A DNA stretch of 64,000 nucleotides from Ricordea florida (GCA_949710005.1 OX453287.1:15966560-16030559), one strand, 5' to 3'; numbered from the stretch's first letter, positions 1 through 13,114 are shown. Notes: generated by a model from the sequence alone, not told the origin. Made by a program: numbers and translations.

Positions 1-1458
1 TTTTGCCAACGCTACTGAGCCCCACTTTCAGATTTTTCTTGAAGTCTATAAATTTAAAGTAGTTTTGGACATCTGCAAATAGCCATTCAACCGATGTTCG
101 CACAGAGTTCATTGACTGGTTATAAAGCTGCTTCTGAGGGGTGAGGTAAGCATCTCTGAAGGGGCCCTGCAGATGAACCCTTAGGGGGTAGGCAGGGTCC
201 CCATATATGCACATTGGTTGCCCTGTTGTTGAAAATGCATATTGTTCAAGATCTTGTAGTAGTCCAGAATCTCTGAGCATACTGGCATCATGCCTCTTTC
301 CCTCTAGAATAAATTGGGAATATCTTATTAAAAACCTTCATATAGATACTTATTGTTTACATGCCATTAAAGACAATCTATTTCAAGTGACCTATCTTTT
401 AATAATACACAGGCTTTGGTTATGAATGTTTCTGGCATTATAAGGGACTGATCAATATACCATGTGAAAGCATAACCTTTACAACATTGATATAGGTACA
501 GGTACATGAGAGAACATTCCATTTCCCTTGTTTAATTTTTTTATTATTTTAACTATTTTACTCTTCTTGTTGCATCAAAATTATTTAGTTCCGCCCATTT
601 TTATTCAGTCCACAAAATGAGAGGCTGGGCTTAAGAGTCTATTTTAGAGTAAAATGGAACAGGACCTGTTTAAATGGAGGAAAGCCAATAAGGTGAATGT
701 TCGACTATAATATAAATTATATAGAGAGAGTCAGGTAAGCCCGCATGCTGGAATAACAACAAAATGACAAAAGAAACATGTAATTTTCACTTACCTACTG
801 GTCCATATAGGTTGCCAATCAGTCCATTAGGTAGGGCAAGTGACTGAAATTTTAAAGCGTGTACTCGCTTATGTCCATTATATATAATACGCTGGTGTTC
901 ATCTGGTCGAGCTATAGGTCGGACAGTTCCGTCCACAAATCCAAAACAGTTCTCCAATGCAGCCCCCTTTCCGTGGATAGTTTCTGCGTATACTTCTAAA
1001 GCACGAGGGCTCAGCAGTGTGTGATTCCATTGTGTTATGAGATGATTGTGAGTATTGTAAATGTAATCGAGGACATGATTTGTAGCCATACTAAAAACGG
1101 GAACTGGACGTCCAAAACGGTAAATGAGGTCTCCATATCTACAGGGATACGCAAGTCGCTTCAAGAGCATACAGAGGCCTTCCATACCATCTACAACACT
1201 CCTCTGAGAAAGCTGAAATGACCGTGGAATCCTAAGAGCTTGCGCCAGTGTTGGAAGATCTCTTTTCCTTACTCTAAATTCGGCTTTGCATTCGTCGTCG
1301 TTCATGTTACCCAAGTCAAAGCGGTCGTACGAATCATAAGCAAAATATGGATTTCGTGAAGAAAACAACTCGTACAGGATTATGAAATCCTCATCAGTAA
1401 TAAGATCAGCATCGTAGTAGAGAAGAAGGGTCTGACGAAACTCTTTAAAACTTGCCAT
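1..1458 (-). CDS. Harbinger-type transposase (DDE_Tnp_4, HARBI1-like), 3' part outside window
   Basis: Predicted as join(1458..795, 303..1) on the minus strand. I chose the ATG at 1458 (MASFKEFRQT), because the longer frame upstream starts only at a TTG. Donor GTAG|GTAAGT at 795/794 and acceptor TTCTAG|AGGG at 304/303 restore the frame to read VEGKRHDA. Catalytic signatures are visible in order: GFVDGTVRP (first Asp) in exon 1, GDPAYP (second Asp) and SVEWLF (Glu) in exon 2. The family cuts and pastes DNA at TWA sites. No stop or frameshift was seen in the visible part, so this copy may be recent. The intron 304-794 shows no other gene. Confidence 0.85.
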
Positions 1459-1679
1459 AGCACAACAGATACAAAACTGTATCTGGAACTGAGAATGGAG
1501 GCGTCTTGTCAAAACAGCATCCGTGCTTAAAGAAATTAAATTTGGCGGGAGAGCGACGACGTCAGACCCAGGCCTTCGTGGATCTGACGGCGGCGTCGTC
1601 CTCGAGGTCTCTCGTGCTTAAGCTCCCTAATTCATCAGTTAGGTTCGGCACATGAGTGGAACGGCTTCTCAACCGGGCC
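1..1679 (-). mobile_element. PIF/Harbinger DNA transposon, partial
   Basis: The 1630-1679 end reads, on the minus strand, GGCCCGGTTGAGAAGCCG and is followed by TAA (1680-1682), the 3-bp TWA target expected for Harbinger. The host repeat at 1680-1957 is cut exactly here; its other copy at 15547-15830 continues past this point. The element encodes a Harbinger transposase on the minus strand and runs off the left edge of the window, so its other terminus is not seen. Confidence 0.8.
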
Positions 1680-1957
1680 TAATTTAGTGCCAAAATTAAA
1701 CTCCAATTCTACATAAGTGGCCATTCTTCAAATAGCCCCAAAATCAGATTTTGAGCTCTAGAGATGTTATATTTCACCATTTCATATATGTTCAATAAGG
1801 TTTTTGAGCGAGCGCCTCAGATTTAGTCGACCAATTTGCTCAATTTCATGTAATTTGCTCCGTGATGCGGTGATGCGATAGTTCAGTTGATCCCGATCAT
1901 GTTACTTTATCACGTAAACAAAGTCACCGATGAGCCAGGAATGGGACAATAGGAATT
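1680..1957 (+). repeat. Dispersed repeat Y, copy 1
   Basis: About 275 bp that recurs inverted at 15547-15830 with few differences. It is truncated on the left by the Harbinger terminus and on the right by the long-inverted-repeat element at 1959. No coding capacity was seen. Confidence 0.8.
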
Positions 1958-2932
1958 ATTTTTGACCATATTTGTTCAAAGTCAGGCTTACCTTGATTAA
2001 GAGTTGGGTTTCCGATCAAAAATTTGCTTCTGGGATGCACTTGTTTTGTCTTTCAAACTCCGTTACGCACGACCTAAGCTACCGGTCGTTGTCCATTCAA
2101 AACACCGGAAAAACAATGAAGATAGACCAGAAAATACAGTAGAAACGTATCCCAGCAGCTTAAGAATAATTATTGTTACTTTTGACACAGTCTAGGTTTT
2201 AAATGTCCTCGAAATACAAGCCAAATCCACAGGCTCTTTGACAGCTAGGCAACGTGAAATCAAAGAGGTTAACGCACGCCGTTGACTGTGTTGCGTGACA
2301 TCACGCCACTAATTGCGTCCCGTATCCTGTCTAAAATAATACGTTTATATCCTGAAAAATTGAAACTTTGAAAGGATGCATCCATTCTTTTTTTAAATAG
2401 CACAGTTCGCGGTCTGAAACAAGTCTCAAAGAGACAGAAGGCGGGACATGCTTCACATAACTAAAACGCCGGTTGCGTCCTAGATCTCTCTTTGGGTTTC
2501 AGGACTTTACAAAATTAGTCAGGGACGGACAGAAAAGTAACAAGAGTAAAAACAAAGCTCTCCACGAAACGTTGTTGCTGCTTATCATATTTCTTTAGAT
2601 TGCCTTGTCTAACTTACTGATTTGGTCGATTTCCCTATTGCTGTTTTTCACTTGTCACGTGACATTTGAATTTCACCCTAATATTCACACAAATCTTAAT
2701 CAGGCCCCATAGTTATAGTGATAAAACGACCAGGCGAGGATCAGGTCCACTTCGCTGTCAAAACCGGAAAACGTGAACGCTGCCTTATGCGGTTAGTAGA
2801 TGTATTTCGCCGGTCCTAGCGCACCCCCTGGAACCAGGAACCAGGAAAAAAAAAACCGGAAAAACTGGCGCCCAAACCATGAATAAACATAAATTCCAAT
2901 GGCTGATCTTGATAAATTAATATGTTTGGTGA

Positions 2933-3397
2933 TTATTCCATTCTTATACCATCTTTGTAGATCTGTTGTACACCACTAGATAAAAAATCACTCTTCATAG
3001 TCCTGTATTCTAATTCAATATTTGTTAATTGATAATTAGGTGGGTTAGCAGAATTCGTGTAGTAAACAATATTTTTCACAGCTGCTAGAGTTAACTCGAA
3101 TTTCAAATTATCTCTCAAACCATATGGATAAAATACGCCACCATCGGTTAAAACTGGATGATCAATCGGAATGCAAAAGTTTCTTTCATGAATTTTAGAT
3201 AACAAAAAATCTTTGGGATGACTTCTATCTTTATTACTTGCATTTGTCCGCAATCTTCGGATGTTTTCGTTTGATGTACCCTGTCTTAATCGGTCACGTC
3301 TTTCTTTTTGGGATAAATAAAGGTCTTTGTATGTCATATATAAATCATATCTATCATATCTATCAATTTCATTAAGTGTTTCAATTTTAGTGATCAT
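2933..3397 (-). pseudogene. Fragment of a major-capsid-type protein of a cnidarian virus-like family
   Basis: A 154-codon open frame from the ATG at 3397. Residues 72-100 contain IPIDHPVLTDGGVFYPYGL followed by RDNLKFELTL, and further on NIELEYRTMKSD. I recognise this arrangement from multi-copy cnidarian proteins that I take to be double-jelly-roll-type capsid proteins of Polinton/adinto-like elements; that assignment is from memory, not a search. Full-length relatives are several hundred residues, so most of the protein is missing. It lies alone between the arms of the long inverted repeat. An in-frame stop about 50 nt upstream and one at the end delimit it. Confidence 0.5.
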
Positions 3398-3539
3398 ATT
3401 TGAAGCCGTTAAAATATACCAACAACATATAAGTTGGATCTATGAATGGTTAAGAAAAGCAAAATGATGGAATGTAGATATGCCTTCCATAGCTATTATA
3501 CGAAAATTAGCTGAAACTGTGGGTCGGGTGGTTTTCAAG

Positions 3540-3900
3540 GTTCGTTCTGATAAATTTGCATCAAATTATGATTTTAATTTTTTAGAACTTGGATTTTTAT
3601 TTTTGGGATTTTGATTTTGATTTTGATTTTGATTTTTGGGATTTTGATTTTGGTTCAGTGCTCTGTATGATTTGCTTGAAGTTGTTAAGTTTGCTTATGA
3701 TCTGATTTTGGGATTTTTATTTTTATTTTTGATCCGATTTTTGAGATTTTTGGGATTTTTGAATCTGATTTTTGAGATTTTGGATCCGATTTTGGTTTTT
3801 TTAAATCTGACTTTGAGGGTTTAGTGTGATTTTTCTGGATTTTACTGGTTTTTGCTGGTTTTGGGCGATTTTTCTTGTTTTTTTTTTTACTAGTTCTGGG
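3540..3900. repeat. GT-rich low-complexity tract
   Basis: Degenerate runs of GATTTT and ATTTTGG on the plus strand. The Lys/Pro/Ser-rich frame on the opposite strand is a by-product of this composition and is not counted as a gene. Confidence 0.8.
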
Positions 3901-4428
3901 TTCTAGGGGCTGCACTACTGTTCACGTTTTCCGGTTTTGACAGCGAAGTGGACCTGATCCTCGCCTGGTCGTTTTATCACTATAACTATGGGGCCTGATT
4001 AAGATTTGTGTGAATATTAGGGTGAAATTCAAATGTCACGTGACAAGTGAAAAACAGCAGTAGGAAAATCGACCAAATCAGTAAGTTAGACAAGGCAATC
4101 TAAAGAAATATGATAACCAGCTTCAACGTTTCGTGGAGAGCTTTGTTTTTACTCTTGTTACTTTTCTGTCCGTCCCTGACTAATTTTGTAAAGTCCTGAA
4201 ACCCAAAGAGAGATCTAGGACGCAACCGGCGTTTTAGTTATGTGAAGCATGTCCCGCCTTCTGTCTCTTTGAGACTTGTTTCAGACCGCGAACTGTGCTA
4301 TTTAAAAAAAGAATGGATGCATCCTTTCAAAGTTTCAATTTTTCAGGATATAAACGTATTATTTTAGACAGGATACGGGACGCAATTAGTGGCGTGATGT
4401 CACGCAACACAGTCAACGGCGTGCGTTA

Positions 4429-4892
4429 TGCACCTATCAATGTAAACCCCGTGGTGGGGGGGAGTGCGGGCAAGGGGTGGGGATTTGACCAAGGAGCAAA
4501 AATTCTGGTCAATTTCCCAAGGGTGGGGCAGCATATGTTCGTCAAATGTAGTCAAAATCCCCACCCAGGGGCAAAATAACAAATATTAAAAGACAAGCTT
4601 TGAACACACCTTTAACAACTTGTGACTTAAACTTGAAGTATCAAGATAAATATCGGTAAAAAACTCACCTTCTCCGAAACCCACGCCATTCCAAAGACAA
4701 GAAAGACGATGCCAGGTAGCCACGCTTTGTCTCGGCCCCAGTCTCTCTGCCGAACAAATCAAATGTCCCGACCCCCGAGCAAAGGTACTCGATCAAACCT
4801 CCCACTGAGGAGATGGATTCCTTTGTCAAATCCCCACCCCTTGCCCGCACTCCCCCCCCCCCCCCCCCACGGGGTTTACATTGATAGGTGCA
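4429..4892. mobile_element. 464-bp MITE, Harbinger-type target
   Basis: Terminal inverted repeats begin TGCACCTATCAATGTAAACC. It is flanked by TTA at 4426-4428 and at 4893-4895. The left arm of the enclosing inverted repeat shows the uninterrupted target, so both the boundary and the 3-bp duplication are exact. A TTA target suggests mobilisation by a PIF/Harbinger transposase. It has C-runs near the right end and no gene. Confidence 0.85.
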
Positions 4893-5206
4893 TTAACCTC
4901 TTTGATTTCACGTTGCCTAGCTGTCAAAGAGCCTGTGGATTTGGCTTGTATTTCGAGGACATTTAAAACCTAGACTGTGTCAAAAGTAACAATAATTATT
5001 CTTAAGCTGCTGGGATACGTTCCTACTGTATTTTCTGGTCTATCTTCATTGTTTTTCCGGTGTTTTGAATGGACAACGACCGGTAGCTTAGGTCGTGCGT
5101 AACGGAGTTTGAAAGACAAAACAAGTGCATCCCAGAAGCAAATTTTTGATCGGAAACCCAACTCTTAATCAAGGTAAGCCTGACTTTGAACAAATATGGT
5201 CAAAAA

Positions 5207-8058
5207 CTAGAAATACGACTCTCGCAAAAACCTCGCGAAGCTAGTTTTTGAATAAGTCTCAATACTTTTATATTTTATTTTATTTTGTATTTTATTTTTT
5301 ATATCAGCGTTATCCCCATTTTTTAATTTGTTATGCTGTGTTTGGTACACAATTAGTGACACCTGGTGCAAATTACATGATCAGTATACCGCTCAGCACA
5401 GGGCTTAAAAATTGACCTTCATTTAGCTCTTTCACTGCCACTGAGATTGCACGAAAGGGAATAGTAAAATTATTTGTTTTCTTGACGGGGAATACAGAGT
5501 CAATGAAGTATCACAATAATATTCAGTTAACACAAATTGAAAATTATTGTAAATCTTTTGAAGGTGAGATATTGAAGAGTTGATATGAATGCTTGTGTTT
5601 ACCACAGTGTAAAAACCTGGTTTCTTTTTGGAGTTGTATTTTCTTAGTCTCTACTGCTTTGTCTTCTTTGTTGTACATCACTTTTAAACACAATATGTTC
5701 TTACACCGAGGATGAGTTGAATGCTCCAATTATTTTTTGTTTATGTATTTTTCTAATAATTGCATGAGATTCATTGTAAGAAGAATCTTCTGATTAGATA
5801 TTTTATTGTCTACTGCAGTCATTATTTCATTCCTAGGTAACCACAAATGAGAGCATTATGAATAGTGCATGTTTCAATTTGTGTACTCTCTTCAGTTGCA
5901 ATGGTACCCCTAGTGGTAGATAGAAAAATTCCTCTTCCCTCAAAAGAGATGCCATGTCAACAGAAGTGTGAGATACAATGTCATTACATAAAAAAATGGG
6001 GGTAAAACAGTTGGATTCTACAAAAACTTCGAATAAAGGTTTGGTAATAGTGAGTGCCAACTGTATAGTATGTGGTTGTGCTATTTTTAGGTCATATCAT
6101 AAAAACAATACATGTCAGAAAGAGTTATTGAAATCTTAACATGTTGAAAAAGATTGCTCCACTATGATGTACTCCTGTAAGAATATAATGTGAAATCAAC
6201 ATCAATCAGTCACAAGTATATACCACATGAAAGTTTAATTGTGCTGTTACAGAAACAGGCAAAATATCCATACCCAACCAGAGAATAGTATATTATTTTG
6301 AATATATGAAAATTTCTATTATAAAAACTGCAGAAGAAAGATTTATGATAAGGATGGTATTTCATCGAAAAAGTCATGGCAGCCAGAGGTATTGAACTTG
6401 TAACCAATGACATATAGTAACGAGAAGAACTATCATTATAATTATTATCATTATTATTATTACTATTATTATTATTACTGGTATTGATATTATTATTATT
6501 ATTATTGTTATATTTTTTATGTTAAACATAATATATTTTTATGGGGTGGGATGCATGTGCTAATCTTGGTAAAGGTATTGTTACTCTACTACTACAAGCA
6601 ATACAAAAATCTTCTTAATAGGCTTTCCATCACAGGTGGTAGTAATCAAAACAGCTTCAAAGAATACCATTTCTTCTTTAATGCTTAGAATCTAGTGCAG
6701 TCATTTGTCTAAAAAGTTTGTGTGGAAAATCATTATTGAAAGCATACTTTAGGGCATTTAGGAAACTTGAAACACTTGTTACTACATACAGCACACTTGC
6801 AATGAATATATGAGAAAGATTATAAACATTTTGGCATTACAAAATTTATTTTCTTCTTTATGAAGTTCTTTCAATGTAAAAGGTTAACTGTATGTTGTGG
6901 TTGTTATTAAAGATTGATATTTGACATCATAAAAATGAAGTAAACAGCAGAAAGTAACAAGGTTATTATGTTATGTCTAACTTTGCAAATTAAGGCTTGA
7001 ATTAACATTTCATTTGTGGGAAAAGGGCAAGGGTTCTAGATAGCAATATTATCAGGGGGGTCATTGAACTCTAAGGTAAAACTTACCCATTGTGAAAAGG
7101 CTATGAAACTTGTTGTCTCTATGCAATATTATTGAAATCTTTCAATCAGAGAATACATACATATATATATATATAGCAAAGAGAAATACTACTCAGAAGT
7201 AAGTAATAACATTTGCTTTATTTTCAAATGATGGCATTGATCACTGATAAAATTGCAGAACCAGTACTTTATAGTGACACTGGGTATATATTCTGTTGAA
7301 AATTCTAAACACAACTGCTAGATCAAGAAAATTTACAATATTTTCACTGTTTCAATGATATCAGATCACATCGTTATAAATGATTGCTATAACAACTGCA
7401 AGTCTCTGTGTTGGGAATTTCTTCAAAATGGAAACACTATCGTTTTATTATGACAAATACCAACTTACATTCTTTTGTAATCTGTTGGTCGTCTTGCGAT
7501 TCCGTTTTTAGACTAACAGAATTATTTTCCATAGACATCTTCAATCGTTGAAGTCGTTCCTACTCGGTTTCCCTTCTAAGTCGTTTTGCTAAATTTAGTA
7601 CGCCAATATATTTCGTTATGTAATCGTTCACTCACGTCCTGTATTTCTATCAATAACACATTCAAATTCAAAACTAACTTGGTTGAATTCCTGGTCCTTT
7701 TCCCTGCTGTTTCGTTTGCCTTTTTCTGAAGCGAGCGGTTGTTGTCTTTGCTGCGATTTCTGTTGTTATTCTCCCTGCTGTCGTTTCTCTATCCCTGCTT
7801 TGAGTCGTGCTTTCCTTGTGTTGATTTTCACGGTATTCGAACTTACTCGGCGACGATCTCGGGCTAATCTTTCTTGAATATCTCGGAGATCATCTTGCTG
7901 GGATGTACCTCCAGGACGAGTGAAATCGGTTTCCACAAAATTTACATTACCTTCAAAAAGGCATCACCGCATTCGAAATGGCGGAAATTCAGCAGTTCTC
8001 AAGTGCGCTACTATTGCCAGGTAACCTGGCCTGCGAACGGACACCTTTAAAATATAGA
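5207..8058 (-). mobile_element. Non-autonomous Helitron-like element, copy A
   Basis: Read on the minus strand it starts TCTATATTTTAAAGGTG (at 8058) and ends in CTAG (5210-5207). A hairpin with stem CAAAAAC/GTTTTTG lies shortly before the end. The flanks are A on the left and T on the right, the A^T insertion typical of Helitrons. It aligns over its full length with copy B at 8264-14801. It contains ATT microsatellites (6433-6510). No Rep/helicase was seen, so it is non-autonomous. Minor frames near 7683-7900 and 5833-6413 are short, are conserved only as part of the repeat, and look like degraded exons or chance. Confidence 0.75.
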
Positions 8059-8263
8059 TATATATATATATTTATTATATCTGCAACCCTTGTATATGAG
8101 CAAACGCGCGCTCTGATTGGTTCCCTACTCATAGTATATCAGCTCATATACCATTGGCACGGAAAACGGCCATCATGGAGGGATGATTTCTTGAATTAGA
8201 CAGGGAGAAATTCAAGTCAAGCTTAAAAATCATACACCGAAGAAATACTACCGAAGCAAATAA
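8059..8263 (+). repeat. Repeat X copy 1, first part
   Basis: Matches 19078-19275 in inverse orientation. It continues at 14934-15424; Helitron copy B plus a 130-bp segment is inserted between the two parts. Contains CGCGCGCTCTGATTGGTTCC. No gene. Confidence 0.75.
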
Positions 8264-10304
8264 CTAGAAATACGACTCCCGCAAAAACCTCGCGAAGCTA
8301 GTTTTTGAAGATGTCACCATGCTTTTATATTTTATTCTCTAGTTTTTTTTATATTTTATTTTTTATATCAGGGTAATCCCCATTATTTTATTTCTTATTC
8401 TGTTTTTGGTACACAATTAGTGACACCTGGTGCAAATTACACGATCAGTATACCGCTCAACAAAGTGCTTATAAAAATTGAATTGACCTTCATTTAGCTC
8501 TTTCACTGCCACTGAGATTGCACCAGAGGGAATAGAAGTAAAATTATTTATTATCTTGACAGGGAATACAGAGTCGATGAAGTATCACAATAATATTCAC
8601 TTAACACAAATTGAAAATGACTGTGAATCTTTTGCAGCTGAAATCTTGAAGAGTTGATATGAATGCTTGTGTTTACCACAGTGTAAAAACCTGTGTTTTT
8701 TTTCTTTAGTTTTATTTTCTTAGTCTCTACTGCCTTGTCTTCTTTGTCTTCTTGGTTATAATTGTATGAGATTCATTGTAAGAAGAATCTTCTGATTATA
8801 TATTTTATTGTCCACTGCAGTCATTATTTCATTCCCGGGTAACCACAATTGAGAGCATTATGAATAGTGCATGTTTTAATTTGTGTACTCTTTTCAGTTG
8901 CAATGGTACCCCCAGTGGTAGATAGAAAAATTCCTCTTCCCTCAAAAGAGATGCCATATCAACAGAAGTGTGAGATACAATGTCATTACATAAAAAAAAT
9001 TGGGGGTGAATCAATTGGATTCTACAAAAACTTTGAATAAAGGTTTGGTAATAGTGAGTGCTGACTGTATAGTATGTGGTTGTGCTATTTCTAGGTCATA
9101 TCATAAAAACAATACATGTAAGAAAGAGTTATTGAAATCTTAACATGTTCCAAAAGATTGCTTCACTATGTACTCCTGTAAAAAAATAATGTGAAATCAA
9201 CATCAATCAGTCAAAAGTATATACCACATGAAAGTTTAATTGTGCTGTTACAGAAACAGGCAAAATATCCATACCCAACCACAGAAGATTGTTATTTTGA
9301 CTATATGAAAATTTCTATTATAAAAGCTGCAGAAGAAAGATTTAATATAAGGATGGTATTTCATCGAAAAATTCATGGCAGCCAGAGGTATTGAACTGTA
9401 ACCAATGACATATAGTAACGAGAAGAACTATCATTATATTATTATCATTATTATTATCATTACTATTATTATTACTGGTATTGATATTTTTGTTATTGTT
9501 ATATTTTTTATGTTAAACATAATATATTTTTATGGGGTGGGATGCATGTCCTAATCTTGGTAAAGGTATTGTTACTCTACTACTACAAGCAATACAAAAG
9601 TCTTCTTAATAGGCTTTCCATCAGAGGTGGTAGTAATCAAAACAGCTCCAAACAATACCATTTCTTCTTAAAGGTTTAGAATCTAGTGCAGTCATTTGAG
9701 TATAAAGTTTGGGTGGAAAATCATTATTGAAAGCATAGGGCATTTAGGAAACTTGAAACACTTGTTACTACATACAGCACAATTGCAATGAATATATGAG
9801 AAAGATCATAAACATTTTGGCATTACAAAATTTATTTTCTTCTTTATAAAGTTTTTCCAATGTAAAAGGATAAATTATTGCATGTTGTGGTTGTTATGAA
9901 ATATTGATACTTAACATCATAAAAATAAAGCAAAGACCATAAAGTAACAAAGTTAATATGTTATGTCTAACTTTTCAAATTAAAGTGCCCCTGCGACGAA
10001 AAAACACACTTTTACTTCGGAGCAATTTGTGTAAAGAATGTTGTATTGCGTTTATTGCTATCACTAGAAGTTGATAAAAACAAGCAGCAAACCTTCGATC
10101 ATTGTTTTTTTCCGCTTCAAAGTCTCCCAAAAATCGTCCGCCATTACTGAAAACTCGTTTCATCTGAGCCTGCATTTGTACAGCAGACAACTTGGTCGTG
10201 ACGTCATAGGCTCAACGTTCTCACGTCGTTCGCTGTTTTCCTCCTTGTTTACGACTTAAATTGTTGTTCGCGTTCTCATTTGTAGCGCTTTTTCGCCCTC
10301 TTTT

Positions 10305-11645
10305 ATGATGTCTACAATATCCGACGAAGAACCTTTGGATAATTTAAGTAGTGAAAATTCTTCAGAAGCGTCTGAGGATAGTTTTGTTTCTGCAAACGAA
10401 GACTTTTTGCCGAACAAGGAAGAGCCGAGTTCTTCGAGCAAGTAGCTCAAGAAGCAGAAGAGGAAATTCTATGGAGCAGGTTTTCTGGAGTAGAACCCGT
10501 GGAAAACTGGTTTGTGTTCTCCTTATCATGTTTACTTGCTTAATAGACACAAACTCTTTGATCGCTAGCTACCTTAGTTTCTATTATTGAACCACGTTCT
10601 TTTCGTATCACTTTGATCTCTTTGTATAAAGTGTTACTCTATGTGCAAACGTAAATTTGAGAATTTAACACTTTATTTCTAAGGTGCAAATGTTCCAACT
10701 TGGAATATGTCGTGAACCACGAAGAGTGCAGATGCTGCATAGAGGTGAACCGGTGTTGGGAAAGAATGGAGGGGATAGAGCAAGAAGGCGAATGCATAAC
10801 TTTCACATCCTGGTTTCGTTGCAGTTTGTTTAAATAGATGACTTCTTCACGCTGCTGGCGCCGGCTTTAAAACGAAACAGAAAAAGTCCTACACCACAAG
10901 GTTGGCTCATGGAGACACAGCATAGCACGAGTAAGTTTACATGAACTTTTGTAGATGTATATGTTGTAGTTCAATTTTATCCTTGGTTTAATGATCTCTC
11001 CTACTAAATTCAGGTACACTAAGTTCTATACTGCTACATTCAATTTTGCCAAACTGAATGTTGAGCCTTCTTCAGGGAATAAATACAACTATCAAAGGAC
11101 AAAATACAAAGCATATTCGCGTGCCTAACTTTAACTTTCCGGGGAAGTGAATGGTCACTGAAATATGCTGTAAGGGGATGTTGCATAATACATATGTTAC
11201 TATGTGTTGTTGCATTTTGGGGGTCATACGATCAACTCTAATCAGATGTGCAAATAACTGTGCATGATTTTGAAGAGTATATTATTATAAACGATTCAAT
11301 GTGTATATATTGTAGTTCAATTTTATCCTTGGTTCAAATTTTATTTTCCTTTGTTTTCTGGTATTGTAATGTATGATAATGAATTTCAAACCGAGGAAAA
11401 TAAAATTTGAACAACAATTTAGAAATTACATGAGTAATTTTGGCAGGGATTACACACAATATAATGTACAACTTGTTTTCCACAGGTTCCTTCGGGCTGT
11501 TGCTTACAGTTTCTAAGACTTGTATGGGGATATGTTGGGGCATCAAACCGTCTTCCTCTACCTAGCTGTGTTTACAACAGCATCAGGAAAACTTTTCCAA
11601 CTGCCAAAGAAGAGGGATTGCAGGGATATGAGGAAGATGATTAAT
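10305..11645 (+). pseudogene. P2X7-like cytosolic (ballast) domain gene, broken
   Basis: Exon 1 starts at ATG 10305 (MMSTISDEEPL, an acidic-Ser N-terminus) and reaches a stop at 10443, while the next frame continues as coding sequence (EILWSRFSGVEPVENW). That indicates a 1-base frameshift near 10437. Donor CTG|GTTTGT joins acceptor TCTAAG|GTGC near 10683, giving WCKCSN and then ECRCC and ECIT, the Cys pattern of the P2X7-like domain. A last coding block at about 11535-11645 reads LPLPSCVYNSIRKTFP and ends GYEEDD. The same lesions are present in the other copy of the element, so the master copy was already broken. The domain is common in cnidarian genomes; its role inside a transposon is unknown. 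Confidence 0.55.
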
Positions 11646-13114
11646 GTGATAAAGTTTAACAAATAATTATTTTTATACCCAATGGCACTTAATGTAGCTA
11701 GGAAGAAGCGATGTGGTTAGGTATATTAACATTGAAAACTTTTTTGGATAGGAAATTTACAACTAGCAGATTACCAACTGATCCTGTTCATAATAAAAGG
11801 TGTATTGGTTGTAATCTCTCACGGCCAATTTACTCTCACTAGTCATTTCCCCTGGTAACTGGTTGTTTCGCTCCATACCAGTTCACCCCCTATTAGAGGT
11901 CATTTTGCCCCCAATTCAGAGTTTTTCAGTTTTGAAAATGTACTGAACTGCACACTTCAAAAGTATTGACAAACCTAGAAATAACTCCATACACGAATTC
12001 CTTTTTCAATTTAAGCAGTGCAGACAAATGAAACCATCATGAGAAAATTCGAGTTTGGGGCAAAATCACCCTAGAGTATTTCCAACAACAAAAGTTGTTT
12101 CTGGTTTTGGTCTCTGTTGATTTATAAATGCCCTAGCTTGCACTTATACTGCAGCATTGCCCTTTTTATGGCCTTTCCTTGGATTTCCACAGGTCCTACA
12201 CACTGGTTAACCTCTTTTTCTTCCAACAACTGTTGTGTTTTGTGTCATTGGTTGTAGCTCTGCATCTGTAGAAAAGAGAAGTACTAACTACCCTCTGGAA
12301 TGTACATTGACAAGTTTGGAACAATTTCATAGTCACTATCACTTGTTTGAGAAGTTTTTTAATTTATATTCATTTGATTATTTGCACTAGACACAGCCTG
12401 TGGGCTAAGCTGTAAACAGCCTCAATCAAATAGCCTTTGAAATTATTATCACATGACAGTGGATTACATAAATCTAACAACTATTAATACCAGAACAGGT
12501 AGGAGGACATATCACTGTCTCCTTTGCTTTTTGCCAGTTGTATTCGGTTTTAGCGGCATCTTTGTCCTCCTTGTCCGGGATCACAGTGTGTAGGGCTGCT
12601 GGGTCCTGTTCTGCCAGTTCATCCATGACACCCTTTAACTCCTCTCTTGCCGCGAATCGTGGGACGATGCAGCTTGAGAATCCAAAATTTCTTTTACGAT
12701 CTAAGAAAAAATGAAACATTTCCAATCTACTACGAAGGAAATTTTAACAGGCCAGTAGAAATATCAATTCTACGCACTGATGAAGTACATCATCTCATCG
12801 TGTTTATAGGTACCATTTACGTATGAAGGTACAGTCAACCTTGGCATAAAGTGCTCAATGCTGTGATAGCAGAGCTGAGTATACAGTATATAAGTATTTT
12901 CGAACTTATATGTACCATTTATATATATTCAGTATACATCTCATTGGCCACGACATGTGCCACTTTATAACTTATTAGGCGTTTTTGTGTAAGACAGATA
13001 ATACAGTCGTTATCGGAATATTTTGGAAGCTCCCACGCGACCAAATGCAGTTATCCCTATTATTTATGCAACTTTAATCGAACGTAAACAAACTACGAAA
13101 ACACGTGGACTTAC

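Larger units (their letters stand above)
1959..5206. mobile_element. Long-inverted-repeat (foldback) element carrying a capsid-like gene fragment
   Basis: Positions 1959 to about 2785 recur inverted at about 3918-5206, near identical once a 464-bp MITE in the right arm is discounted. The arms are therefore about 820 bp, and they enclose about 1.1 kb of unique centre. A clear target duplication was not found: the right edge abuts a Helitron insertion and the left edge abuts repeat Y. Arms this long are usual for Polintons and related viruses and for foldback elements, and unusual for simple MITEs. The centre holds a degraded viral-type gene (2933-3397) and a GT-rich tract. A strongly deleted Polinton or virus-like element is one explanation; a foldback transposon that captured the fragment is another. 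Small ORFs inside the arms look like chance. Confidence 0.7.

Noticed and set aside
2004..2195. 63-codon frame repeated at 4970-5161
   Set aside because: Conserved only because it lies in the two inverted arms; no domain and no codon-like pattern of substitutions could be judged from one change.
3685..3915. Lys/Pro/Ser-rich open frame
   Set aside because: Direct product of the GATTTT low-complexity tract read backwards; no start context or domain.
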